Source: Planctomycetota bacterium (GTDB taxonomy: Bacteria > Planctomycetota > Planctomycetia > JALXBF01). From it: a stretch of DNA of 64,000 bases. Below, one piece after another: positions 31,904-39,536 of the stretch. Both the position numbers and the translations under genes were made by a program. Numbering within the stretch: the first letter of the stretch is position 1; the number at the start of each line of letters is the position of its first letter. The notes under the pieces are model-generated. The model ran no database searches, had not been told where the DNA came from, and was given only the letters and a program-made list of their open reading frames with translations. Location: assembly GCA_026991575.1 (NCBI GenBank), contig JALXBF010000029.1, forward strand, positions 1 to 64,000, given 5' to 3'.

Positions 31904-32437
31904 GTGAAGCTGGCACCGATCGCCTGCCGCCGAGCATCAACGACAACAGCGATGCGTTACATGCTGCTCCCCGAAAAAGCGGGCACGCCCATCCTCTTTG
32001 ACCGACCGCTGCTGGTCATCGGGCGACACCCGCAGTGCGATGTGCGGTTTGAGTCCCGTCGCGTGTCCCGCTTCCACTGTTGTCTGGCGAACCTGGGCGA
32101 GCGGGGCATCTTGGTGCGTGATCTTGGTAGCACGAATGGCACCTTCGTCAACGGCCATCGCGTCCGGGAGGCCCGACTCCGCCCAGGAGACCGCCTGCGT
32201 ATCGCCGGGGAGGTTGAGTACCGGATCGAGCAAGCTGCTTCGCCGGCCGAGGATGACGATGTCCTGAGCATGCCCAGGTCGTCTCAGCTTGACCTGTCCG
32301 ATAGTCCTGTCGACTCCTCTTCCAGCGCGCCGCTTCCGCTTCCGGATTCGGACCAGGACGTGCAGCTGGAGTTTGATAGCGACGAGAAGCTCGACGCACA
32401 CCTCAGCGAAGGGGCCGACGAGGAAGGGCAGGGTTGA
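31904..32437 (+). CDS. FHA-domain protein with acidic tail
   Basis: This is a 177-aa protein. The FHA domain spans about residues 18-110 with LLVIGRHPQCDVRF, SRRVSRFHCC and RDLGSTNGTFVNG, so the phosphothreonine-binding Arg, Ser, His and Asn are present. The C-terminal 65 residues are Asp/Ser/Pro-rich and likely disordered (LDLSDSPVDSSSSAP). The start is uncertain: GTG 31904 or ATG 31952, neither with a strong ribosome site. Its stop codon overlaps the -35 of the leuA leader promoter. It could be an adaptor for either Hanks kinase in the window; that is inference. Confidence 0.82.
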   Translation: MKLAPIACRRASTTTAMRYMLLPEKAGTPILFDRPLLVIGRHPQCDVRFESRRVSRFHCCLANLGERGILVRDLGSTNGTFVNGHRVREARLRPGDRLRIAGEVEYRIEQAASPAEDDDVLSMPRSSQLDLSDSPVDSSSSAPLPLPDSDQDVQLEFDSDEKLDAHLSEGADEEGQG

Positions 32438-32462
32438 CCTAAGCGATGGGAGTGCGTAGGGT
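32434..32462 (+). promoter_or_regulatory. Promoter of the leuA leader
   Basis: -35 TTGACC (32434-32439, five of six) and -10 TAGGGT (32457-32462, three of six) are 17 bp apart. The predicted start near 32469 leaves a 24-nt 5' end before the leader ORF. Confidence 0.55.
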
Positions 32463-32492
32463 TTAAGCGAAGCGGACGATTCCGGAGCATCT

Positions 32493-32546
32493 ATGCCGAA
32501 CCTGCCCCTGCTGCTAAAGCTGCTACGACTTCGTCCGGGCCGTTGA
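32493..32546 (+). CDS. leuL: Leucine leader peptide of the leuA attenuator
   Basis: This is a 17-codon ORF, MPNLPLLLKLLRLRPGR, with seven Leu codons (CTG, CTG, CTG, CTA, CTG, CTA, CTT), far above chance. GGAG lies 7 nt upstream of the ATG. It is followed by mutually exclusive hairpins and a terminator before leuA. By analogy with enteric leuL, translation through the Leu codons would sense charged tRNA-Leu; the peptide itself has no other expected role. The symbol is used by functional analogy, since no sequence homology is claimed. Confidence 0.8.
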   Translation: MPNLPLLLKLLRLRPGR

Positions 32547-32643
32547 GGGCCCCGGGGCAGGTGCTGGCTGAACAGGCTGACAGGTAAAGAAGCGAGACAA
32601 GTCGTCGCCCTGGGCCCGAACAGGTGCCCAGGGTTGTTTTTTT
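32500..32643 (+). promoter_or_regulatory. Leucine attenuator: alternative RNA pairings
   Basis: Segment 1, ACCTGCCCC (32500-32508, inside the Leu codons), pairs perfectly with segment 2, GGGGCAGGT (32554-32562). Overlapping segment 2 (32547-32558, one bulged C at 32553) pairs with segment 3 (32607-32617), which contains the terminator 5' arm. Ribosome stalling on Leu codons hides segment 1, frees 2 to trap 3 and prevents termination. Completed translation to the stop at 32546 covers segment 2 and lets the terminator form. Confidence 0.75.
32608..32643 (+). terminator. Attenuator terminator upstream of leuA
   Basis: CCCTGGGC (32608-32615) pairs with GCCCAGGG (32626-32633), a perfect 8-bp stem with a 10-nt loop, followed by TTGTTTTTTT (32634-32643). 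It ends only 20 nt before the leuA ATG, in the sense direction, so it must be regulated for leuA to be expressed from the leader promoter. Confidence 0.9.
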
Positions 32644-32663
32644 CGTCGATGGGGAGCAAGGGC

Positions 32664-34226
32664 ATGAGTCGAAATCGCGTTGTCATCTTTGACACGACCC
32701 TGCGCGACGGAGAGCAGAGTCCGGGCGCGAGCATGACGATTGACGAGAAGCTGGAGATCGCTCACGCGCTGGACGAACTGGGCGTGGACGTCATCGAGGC
32801 GGGTTTCCCGATCGCGTCACCGGGGGATTTTGAGGCAGTGCGTCGCATCGCCGCTGAGGTGCGGCGTCCGATCATCTGTGGTCTGGCCCGTTGTAACGAC
32901 GCGGACATCGATCGTGCCTGGGAGGCGCTTAGGGAGGCCGCACATCCGAGAATCCACGTCTTCCTGGCAACCAGCGCCATCCACCGCGAGTTCAAGCTCC
33001 GCATGACGAAAGAGCAGATCATTGAACGGGCCGTCGAGGCGGTGAAGCGAGCCAAGAGCTACTGCGACGACGTCGAATTCTCCCCTGAAGATGCGGCCCG
33101 CACGGAGCTGGATTTCCTTACGGCCGTCGTCCAAGCGGCTGTCGATGCCGGCGCCACAACGATCAACATCCCCGATACAGTAGGCTACTCGGTGCCCGAG
33201 CAGTTCGCGGCCGTTTTCCGCCACCTGCTGGAAAACGTCAGGGGGGCCGATCGCGTCGTCTTTAGCGCCCACTGCCACGATGACCTCGGACTGGCGGTGG
33301 CCAACAGTCTGGCGGCTGTCAAGGCAGGGGCGCGTCAGGTGGAATGCACGATCAACGGAATCGGCGAGCGGGCAGGTAACGCCGCACTGGAAGAGATTGT
33401 CATGGCCCTTCGCGTCCGCCGGGATTACTTCGGCTGCGATACGGGCATCCGTACCGAGCGGCTGTACCCGGTCAGCCGCCTGGTATCGAACATCACCGGA
33501 CTGGTCGTGCAGCGGAACAAGGCAATCGTCGGCCGCAACGCGTTCGCGCACGAAGCCGGCATCCATCAGGACGGCATCCTGAAAGAGCGGACCACCTATG
33601 AGATCATGCGGCCCGAGGACGTCGGGGTACCTCGGTCCGAGCTGGTGCTTGGCAAGCACAGCGGTCGACACGCCCTGCGGCAGCGACTGATCGAGCTCGG
33701 CTACCGGCCGACGGAAGAGCAGCTCGACAAGATCTTCGCAGCATTCAAGAAGCTGGCCGATCGCAAGAAGGAAATCTACGACGCCGACCTGGAAGCCCTC
33801 ATGGAAGACCACCTGCGTGCCATCGAGGAGACCTGGCGGCTGGAATCGTTCCATGTATTTGCCGGTAACAGCGTCACACCGACCGCCACCGTTCGGCTGC
33901 GCAACCTGCGCGACGGCGTCCATGAGGATGCTGCCACTGGCGACGGCCCGGTGGATGCGGTCTTCCGCGCAATCGAGCGGATCACCGGCATCAGCGCCCA
34001 GCTGACCGACTACCAGGTACGCAGCGTCACGGTAGGCAAGGACGCTCAGGGTGAAGTCACGGTCGAAGTCGAACGGGACGGCCGCACGTGGCGGGGCAGG
34101 GGACTGTCAACGGACATCATCGAGGCGTCCGCTCAGGCTTACCTGGCGGCGCTGAACCGAATCGTGCACTATCAGCACCGGACCGGGGAGCCGAACACCG
34201 AGACGGCAGAGGCGGTCGGCGAGTAG
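32664..34226 (+). CDS. leuA: 2-isopropylmalate synthase
   Basis: This 520-aa enzyme condenses acetyl-CoA with 2-oxoisovalerate in the first committed step of leucine synthesis. The TIM barrel carries the metal and catalytic motifs [27 protein letters not shown] and the conserved [16 protein letters not shown]-terminal LeuA allosteric domain (about 390-505) is the usual site of leucine feedback. Length is normal. The ATG at 32664 is chosen from GGGGAGCAAGG just upstream; an earlier frame opening lies inside the terminator U-tract. It is co-transcribed with dtd (16-nt gap). Expression is predicted to be controlled by the leader attenuator. Confidence 0.96.
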   Translation: MSRNRVVIFDTTLRDGEQSPGASMTIDEKLEIAHALDELGVDVIEAGFPIASPGDFEAVRRIAAEVRRPIICGLARCNDADIDRAWEALREAAHPRIHVFLATSAIHREFKLRMTKEQIIERAVEAVKRAKSYCDDVEFSPEDAARTELDFLTAVVQAAVDAGATTINIPDTVGYSVPEQFAAVFRHLLENVRGADRVVFSAHCHDDLGLAVANSLAAVKAGARQVECTINGIGERAGNAALEEIVMALRVRRDYFGCDTGIRTERLYPVSRLVSNITGLVVQRNKAIVGRNAFAHEAGIHQDGILKERTTYEIMRPEDVGVPRSELVLGKHSGRHALRQRLIELGYRPTEEQLDKIFAAFKKLADRKKEIYDADLEALMEDHLRAIEETWRLESFHVFAGNSVTPTATVRLRNLRDGVHEDAATGDGPVDAVFRAIERITGISAQLTDYQVRSVTVGKDAQGEVTVEVERDGRTWRGRGLSTDIIEASAQAYLAALNRIVHYQHRTGEPNTETAEAVGE

Positions 34227-34242
34227 CAAGGGGAAGCAGGGC

Positions 34243-34692
34243 ATGATCGTCGTGCTTCAGCGCGTGGCCGAAGCGGCCGTCGACGTGGAAGGCCGGCAGA
34301 TCGCCCGGATCGGCCGCGGCCTCGTTGCACTGGTCGGCGTGGCGGTCGATGACGGGCACGAGCAGGTGGAGTGGATGGCGCGCAAGGTCGCCGAGTTGAG
34401 GATCTTCGAAGACGAGCACGGGAAGATGAACCGGTCGGTGCAGGATGTTGGCGGTGAGATTCTGGCGGTCAGCCAGTTCACCCTGTTGGCCGACTGCCGC
34501 AAAGGGCGCCGCCCCAGCTTCGTGCGGGCCGCGCGGCCGGAGCAGGCCAAGCCGCTGTTCGACGAGTTCGTGGCCCTGCTGCGGGGACAAGGACTCGCCG
34601 TCCAAACGGGCTGCTTCGGGGCACACATGCAGGTGCACCTCACCAACGACGGTCCGGTAACCATTGTGCTCAGTAGCCCGCCGCCTAGCTGA
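34243..34692 (+). CDS. dtd: D-aminoacyl-tRNA deacylase
   Basis: This 149-aa enzyme hydrolyses D-amino acids wrongly attached to tRNA (and glycyl-tRNA-Ala). Both signature motifs are present: [17 protein letters not shown] and the late NDGPVTIVL (Gly-cisPro region, here G-P of NDGPV). MIVVLQRV opens the fold as in all DTDs, and the length equals the family norm. AAGGGGAAGCAGGG precedes the ATG. It is the second gene after leuA in the same orientation, so leucine control might extend to it. Confidence 0.95.
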   Translation: MIVVLQRVAEAAVDVEGRQIARIGRGLVALVGVAVDDGHEQVEWMARKVAELRIFEDEHGKMNRSVQDVGGEILAVSQFTLLADCRKGRRPSFVRAARPEQAKPLFDEFVALLRGQGLAVQTGCFGAHMQVHLTNDGPVTIVLSSPPPS

Positions 34693-34825
34693 GAACCAAC
34701 GAAATGAGGCACTGCCGACCTAGATGCGGCTCGCTGCCCGTCTGGGACAGCCTCGCTGAGCACCAACGAGATAAGGCACTGCCGACCACGCCAGTGGTCG
34801 TGCGCAATGCGTCTCTCGGCAGTGC
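34688..34825. repeat. Near-identical direct repeats plus nested inverted repeats
   Basis: Two 33-base repeats (34688-34720 and 34755-34787) differ at three positions and end in GGCACTGCCGACC. The second begins a larger hairpin: GCACTGCCGA (34776-34785) with TCGGCAGTGC (34816-34825), enclosing GACCAC (34784-34789)/GTGGTC (34794-34799). The first copy starts at the dtd stop. It may be a REP/MITE-like or terminator-like element. Confidence 0.6.
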
Positions 34826-34854
34826 GTTCAGTGAGGGGTAGGGTGGGGTAGTAG

Positions 34855-34883
34855 TTGCTCCGGTTTGGGTCTGCTGCTATGAT
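34855..34883 (+). promoter_or_regulatory. Sigma-70-type promoter
   Basis: TTGCTC (34855-34860), a 17-bp spacer and TATGAT (34878-34883), ahead of the membrane protein at 34940. Confidence 0.55.
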
Positions 34884-34939
34884 CGCTCTGGCAGGGGCAC
34901 ATCCGCTCGATAAAGAGGCTCTCTCGGGAGGAGGACGGT

Positions 34940-35917
34940 ATGTCTGAGGGTCGATCGATCGCATCCACGTTGCGGCGCCTCCTTGCTTTCATTGACCGCT
35001 TCCTGCTGAACCCTGCGGTCCTGGTGCCTCTGATCGTCGGACTCCTGGGCATGTCGGCGTACTTCTTCTACCTGGCCTATCGTGACTATCAACGGAGTCT
35101 GCAGCCGCCGCCTTCAGCGCTGGCCGGAGCGCGCCACTGGCTGACGGTCGACGAATTGCTGTCGCAGTGGTACAACGCCAAGTTCGTGCCGGCCGAGAAG
35201 GAGAAGCTGGCTGCGAGCCTGCGACGCATGCCTGGCAGGAACTGTGCGGAACCCCCCGAGGGTGGCCGGCCGCTTGCCCCCGAGCGGGTACTGCCCAAAG
35301 CGCGCACGGCGTTCTACCGCGACATGGCCGGCTGGCTGGCCGCACTGGCCGAAGACTCCTTCGACGCGTACCGCAGATGGTACGAGCAGGAGATGGGGTT
35401 CCACGTGGGCCCGCAGACGCGTAGGGAGATCATGGCTACGCTCCGTTCCCAGGAGATACCGTTCGGCGAGGACGACGACGGCTGGAAGCTACTGCAGCGG
35501 CTCTGGGATCTTGAGCAGCCGCGGTTCGCCGTGGTGGCGGTGGCTCCTGAGGTAAGCTGCGTGCTGTTCTGGGAAGGTCCGGCCTCACTGGCCGAGGCAG
35601 GCTCGCCGGCGGAGGGCTCTCAGGCGCGGCACGGCTTTCAGCATGCCATCCCTGGGCGGCAGTACGTGGAGCCGGGCGTCTATGGGCATGCGAAACTCCT
35701 GCACGGAGACGAGCAATCGGACAGCCAGCCGCGCAAGCTGCTGTTTGCTGACGTGGTGCTGATAGCCAAACACGGTGGGCCGGAGTGGAACGACCAAGTC
35801 TGTCCGTACTACATACGGCTCTACTATGATCCGCTCTGCGACCACTGGCACCCGATCTCGATGGGCCGTGCCCCGGCCGCCTTCCGAATCCCTCAGAACC
35901 AGACGTTCTGGTACTAG
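34940..35917 (+). CDS. Unknown single-pass membrane protein
   Basis: This is a 325-aa protein of no family I recognise. A 27-residue basic N-terminus precedes one TM helix (about 27-48: VLVPLIVGLLGMSAYFFYLAY). The rest (about 60-325) is predicted soluble on the far side, rich in Trp, Tyr and Arg, with conserved-looking segments such as EQEMGFHVGPQTRRE and LYYDPLCDHWHPISMGRA. GGAGGAGG lies 6 nt before the ATG, and a good promoter precedes it. The plausible composition and signals make it a real gene; its function is unknown. Confidence 0.8.
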   Translation: MSEGRSIASTLRRLLAFIDRFLLNPAVLVPLIVGLLGMSAYFFYLAYRDYQRSLQPPPSALAGARHWLTVDELLSQWYNAKFVPAEKEKLAASLRRMPGRNCAEPPEGGRPLAPERVLPKARTAFYRDMAGWLAALAEDSFDAYRRWYEQEMGFHVGPQTRREIMATLRSQEIPFGEDDDGWKLLQRLWDLEQPRFAVVAVAPEVSCVLFWEGPASLAEAGSPAEGSQARHGFQHAIPGRQYVEPGVYGHAKLLHGDEQSDSQPRKLLFADVVLIAKHGGPEWNDQVCPYYIRLYYDPLCDHWHPISMGRAPAAFRIPQNQTFWY

Positions 35918-35945
35918 GTAGCCGGTGGGGTCTACCGTGTGTGGT

Positions 35946-35966
35946 CCGGGTGCCCGTTTCACCCGG
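35946..35966. terminator. Hairpin between convergent genes
   Basis: CCGGGTG (35946-35952) and CACCCGG (35960-35966) form a 7-bp stem with a 7-nt loop, 29 nt past the stop at 35917. There is no U-tract on the plus side, so termination is only suggested. Confidence 0.35.
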
Positions 35967-36163
35967 GCAAAGGTTCGGTCGCGAGCCTGTCTCGCTCAGG
36001 CAAGCTCGGCTGGTGTGGCGGGCGGATTGGGGTTGCGTGAAGTTAACATAACGGCCCTTATCAGACCCAGTTTCCCGAGAATTCGCCGCCGCAGCGGCCC
36101 AAAACCCGGGTTGATCCGATCCAGCTTGCCGCACGCGATCGGCGCTCGGACGTGGCGGAGTGG

Positions 36164-37327
36164 TCACGAGGACGGGGCCGGCGGCGAGGCCGACGAAACC
36201 GGCTTGCCTACCACCGATGCTCGCTGTCCGCCTTGCTGCTGGTCCGCCTGTTGGGCCGCCTGCGCCTCGGACTCCCAGCGACGCAGCAACTCAGCCCGCT
36301 GCTTCAGCTGCTCGGCAACCACCGGCCGCAGCTGCTCGATGAGTTCCGGAACGTGGCTGACGATCCGCTCGCCTTCGATGTAGACACCAATACGGCGGTA
36401 CCGCTGATAACGTTCCTCAAGGAGTTCGTCTACCGGCTTGCCCACCAGCTGCCGTAGGTAGCGGATCAAGTAGGTGCGGACTGTGTTCGCCATTTCGCGA
36501 TAGTCGCGGTGGGCACCACCGGGCGGCTCGGGGATGACATCGTCGATGACACCGAGACGGTGCAGGTCGCGTGATGTCAGCTTCAGCGCCTCAGCAGCCT
36601 TCGCAGCATGTTCCGGCGCACCGTCCTTCCACAGAATCCCGGCGCAGCCCTCCGGACTGATCACCGAATACCACGCGAACTCCAGCATCCCGACCCGGTC
36701 CGCAACCCCGATGCCCAGCGCGCCGCCCGACCCTCCTTCCCCGATCACGACCGTCACGATCGGTGTCCGAAGCCGGGCCATCTCCATCAGGTTCACGGCA
36801 ATCGACCGCGCCTCGCCACGTTCCTCAGCCCCGATCCCCGGATAGGCCCCTGGGGTGTCGATGAACGTGATAACGGGCAGGCCAAATTTCTCGGCCAGCT
36901 TCATCTTGTCCAGCGCCTTGCGGTAGCCCTCCGGATGGGCACACCCCCAGAAGCATTCCTTTTTCTCCGGAAGGGATCGCCCCTTCTGCTGGCCGATCAG
37001 CATGACCCGGTATTCGGAGATGCGAGCAAAGCCAGTGATGATGGCACGGTCGTCACCGAAGTACCGATCGCCGTGCAGCTCCAGGAAGTCGTCAAAGACC
37101 AGGTCGATGTAGTCACGTGTTTGAGGCCGGTCGGGATGGCGGGCAACCTGGATGATTTCCCACGGGGTGAGTTTGCTGTAGATTTCTCGTTTCAGGCGCG
37201 TGAGTTCGCGGCGCAGCTTGCGGATTGCCGCCGGATCGGGCTCCGCACTGCTTTCCAGGGCCGCAAGCTTCGCCTCCAGTTCCTGGATCGGACGGTCAAA
37301 GGCGAGTCGAGAATCCGGGCCGCTCAT
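36164..37327 (-). CDS. accA: Acetyl-CoA carboxylase carboxyltransferase, alpha subunit
   Basis: This 387-aa AccA, together with AccD, moves the carboxyl group from biotin to acetyl-CoA for fatty-acid synthesis. It has the N-terminal helical region (FDRPIQELEAKLAALES), the crotonase-fold core with IDTPGAYPGIGAEERGEA and GEGGSGGALGIGVADRV, and SPEGCAGILWKD. It is about 65 residues longer than E. coli AccA (319 aa), owing to a Gln/Ala-rich C-terminal tail (EAQAAQQADQQQGGQ). No accD, accB or accC lies in the window. Confidence 0.96.
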   Translation of the reverse strand: MSGPDSRLAFDRPIQELEAKLAALESSAEPDPAAIRKLRRELTRLKREIYSKLTPWEIIQVARHPDRPQTRDYIDLVFDDFLELHGDRYFGDDRAIITGFARISEYRVMLIGQQKGRSLPEKKECFWGCAHPEGYRKALDKMKLAEKFGLPVITFIDTPGAYPGIGAEERGEARSIAVNLMEMARLRTPIVTVVIGEGGSGGALGIGVADRVGMLEFAWYSVISPEGCAGILWKDGAPEHAAKAAEALKLTSRDLHRLGVIDDVIPEPPGGAHRDYREMANTVRTYLIRYLRQLVGKPVDELLEERYQRYRRIGVYIEGERIVSHVPELIEQLRPVVAEQLKQRAELLRRWESEAQAAQQADQQQGGQRASVVGKPVSSASPPAPSS

Positions 37328-37492
37328 GTTTGCTTCGCTGCGTTCAGCCTTGCGCCGGCCGGCACGGCCAACGGGGCGGGACAGCCTAACCGCTGACGTC
37401 GTGCCAATTGTACCGTTGCCGCAGAGGCTGCATAGCCCGGATCTGGCCTACCTCACGTCGCCGCCAACACGCCGCCCACCGGAACACGCCAC

Positions 37493-38347
37493 CTACTCGG
37501 CCGCTGTCGGCTCCTTCACCCATAACGCGACCTTCTGAAACATCTGCAGGAATTCGCGCATCGACTGAGGGCGTTTGGCCGGGTCCTTTTCCAGCAGCTG
37601 CATCACCAGGTTGTCCATGAGTTCGGTCACATTCGGGTTGAACGTCCTCACCGGCCGCGGCTTCTCGTGGATTTGCTTGTACAAGAGAGCTGCAGGACTA
37701 TCGGCCCGGAACGGCGGCCGCCCGGTGAGCATCTCGTAGATCGTGCAACCGAAGCTGTAGATGTCGGCTCGCTGGTCCACTCGTTGCCCGCGAATCTGCT
37801 CAGGCGCCATGTAGCTGCGCGTGCCCTGCACCTTGCGCGACCGCCGAAACAGTCCAGCCAGAAAGCCGCCCATTCGCTCGGCCAGCGCGAAATCGATGAG
37901 CCGCACATCGCCAGAGCCGGCTACCAGCAAGTTCGTTGGCTTGACGTCCTTGTGCACAAAGCCCTTCTCGTGCAGGTAATCCAGGGCACTCGCCGCCTGC
38001 TCGATGATCTTGCGTGCCTGCTGATGCACGACCGGATGCTTGCGGATGATGCGAACGGCAAGGTTCACCGACGGGAAAAGCTCCATGATCAGGTGCGGCG
38101 CTTCCTTGTCAGGGAAATACTTGTACGTCTTGACGATGTAGGGATGGCTGAGCTGCATTCCGACCTTGGCCTCGTTGGCCAGAAGCCGGCGATGCAGCGG
38201 ATCGCGGGCAGCCTCCGGCAGCAGCACCTTCAGCGCGTACCGCCGCCCGCTGTAGACGTCCTCGGCTTCCCAGATCTGACTGTGCTGACCGGTCTGGATC
38301 AGGTTGACCAGCCGGTAGCCGTTAAGGATAACTGCATCATCTGACAC
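37493..38347 (-). CDS. Atypical cytoplasmic Ser/Thr protein kinase
   Basis: This is a 284-aa protein, essentially a bare kinase domain. Present are Lys40 (YALKV), Glu59 on helix C, the catalytic loop VHKDVKPTNLL with Asp134 and Asn139, and the APE motif (YMAPEQ). Two landmarks are changed: the glycine loop reads IQTGQHSQIW, with only one of the three glycines, and DFG is DFA (IDFALAERM, about 152). The metal-binding Asp remains, so activity is possible but nucleotide binding must be adapted. There is no TM segment. It lies between accA and rnhA on the same strand, with gaps over 100 nt. Confidence 0.9.
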   Translation of the reverse strand: MSDDAVILNGYRLVNLIQTGQHSQIWEAEDVYSGRRYALKVLLPEAARDPLHRRLLANEAKVGMQLSHPYIVKTYKYFPDKEAPHLIMELFPSVNLAVRIIRKHPVVHQQARKIIEQAASALDYLHEKGFVHKDVKPTNLLVAGSGDVRLIDFALAERMGGFLAGLFRRSRKVQGTRSYMAPEQIRGQRVDQRADIYSFGCTIYEMLTGRPPFRADSPAALLYKQIHEKPRPVRTFNPNVTELMDNLVMQLLEKDPAKRPQSMREFLQMFQKVALWVKEPTAAE

Positions 38348-38454
38348 TGGCTTCTCCCGTCGTCACCCACTGCGGCGACCGCTGACGTCGGGCCAAGCGT
38401 TCATCAAAACTATACACCGCCGGTAGGGTTGTTCCGCAGCAACACCACATCGGC

Positions 38455-38949
38455 TCAGTCGCCGCCTGCGAACCGCTCCGCCATCTCCGAGGCCATCCGG
38501 TCGCATTCCTCGTTTTCCGCATGGCCGCTGTGGCCACGAACGAACTCGTAGTGCAACTCATGCTTGGCCAGTAACTCGTCAAGCCGCCGCCAGAGGTCCT
38601 CGTTCTTGATCGGGGCACGCTTGCCCTTGACCTTCCTTGCCCACCCGGCCGCCTTCCACTTCGCTAGCCACTCGCTCAAGCCCTTCGCCACGTACTGGCT
38701 GTCGGTCACCAGCCGCACCCGACAGGGCTGTTTCAGCGCTTCCAGACCGCGGATCACCGCCATCAACTCCATCCGGTTGTTTGTCGTGTGCGGCTCACCG
38801 CCCGCTGCCCGCTTCTCCCGTCCGGACCGCGGGTGGCGCAGGATGAAAGCCCATCCGCCCGGCCCAGGGTTGCCCTTGCAAGCTCCGTCGGTGAACAGGA
38901 TCACCTCGGGCTTCTCCGACCACTTTGTGCCCGCGCGACGTTTGGCCAC
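38455..38949 (-). CDS. rnhA: Ribonuclease HI
   Basis: This 164-aa enzyme cleaves the RNA strand of RNA-DNA hybrids. The four acidic catalytic residues are visible: Asp in LFTDGACKGNPGPGG, Glu in NNRMELMAVI, Asp in VTDSQYVAKG and Asp in ENEECDRMA; the active-site His flap is FVRGHSGH. The basic handle region (WKAAGWARKVKGKRAP) of E. coli-type enzymes is present. The length is normal. The neighbours give no operon evidence. Confidence 0.96.
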   Translation of the reverse strand: MAKRRAGTKWSEKPEVILFTDGACKGNPGPGGWAFILRHPRSGREKRAAGGEPHTTNNRMELMAVIRGLEALKQPCRVRLVTDSQYVAKGLSEWLAKWKAAGWARKVKGKRAPIKNEDLWRRLDELLAKHELHYEFVRGHSGHAENEECDRMASEMAERFAGGD

Positions 38950-39254
38950 AGCACCTCACCTCCCCCTCGCTCAGCTTGCCCGCAGTTTCGGACCATGTCA
39001 ACGCATGGTACCGGATCGGAGCGGTCCAGGCTGAGGGGGTTCGAGGAAGGCCGCAGACCGGTTCGGTCAGGACCGTGCGGCGCGCGCGACCGTCTCTTGC
39101 ACACGATTGCGGCGAACCGCAAGCTGCCCGCCCATGGTGTGGTTCTTCCCCAATGGCAACGGTCCGGCATCCTGGGTGCGTTACGATTAAAGGCGGCTGC
39201 AGTTCTGGTGAGCGCAGGCCGAGCCGAAACCCGGTGGTGGTGAGCACCTGACCG
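38950..39254. other. Gene-free interval between divergent genes
   Basis: 305 bases without a plausible gene. It contains a small hairpin, TTGCGG-CGAA-CCGCAA (39107-39122), of unknown role, and a possible -10 TACGAT (39182-39187) for the small membrane protein, without a good -35. Confidence 0.35.
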
Positions 39255-39509
39255 ATGGGGAACCCGGCAAAGGAACGGGCAAAGGCGCTAAAGAAAGCGC
39301 GGAAGGCTGAGCTGAAGGCGGCCAAGAAACGAGCCAAGCAGCAGGCCGCTTCGGTCGAGGCCGAAGCCAACAGCGAGAAGGCGCGCGAGGAGGACCTGGC
39401 CAGGGAACAACTGCGGCTTCATCGCTGGCGGCTCTGGGCTGCCATCGCAGGGGTCTGCATCGCGCTCATCGGTCTGGTCCTTCGGATCTTGTCGCTCGTT
39501 ATCGAGTAG
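39255..39509 (+). CDS. Small coiled-coil membrane protein
   Basis: This is an 84-aa protein. Residues 1-55 are almost entirely Lys, Ala, Glu and Arg (KERAKALKKARKAELKAAKK), forming a charged helix or coiled coil. A single TM helix follows (about 60-82: LWAAIAGVCIALIGLVLRI). It ends 27 nt before the serine-hydrolase gene on the same strand, so it may be co-transcribed. No homologous family is recognised. It could be an anchor or a nucleic-acid-contacting membrane protein, given the charge; this is speculative. Confidence 0.65.
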   Translation: MGNPAKERAKALKKARKAELKAAKKRAKQQAASVEAEANSEKAREEDLAREQLRLHRWRLWAAIAGVCIALIGLVLRILSLVIE

Positions 39510-39536
39510 TCATCCGTCGGTTGCGGAGCGCGAACG

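Noticed and set aside
32469-32650. T-box or riboswitch upstream of leuA
   Set aside because: No T-box bulge or specifier loop pattern, and the leader ORF with Leu codons explains the hairpins better.
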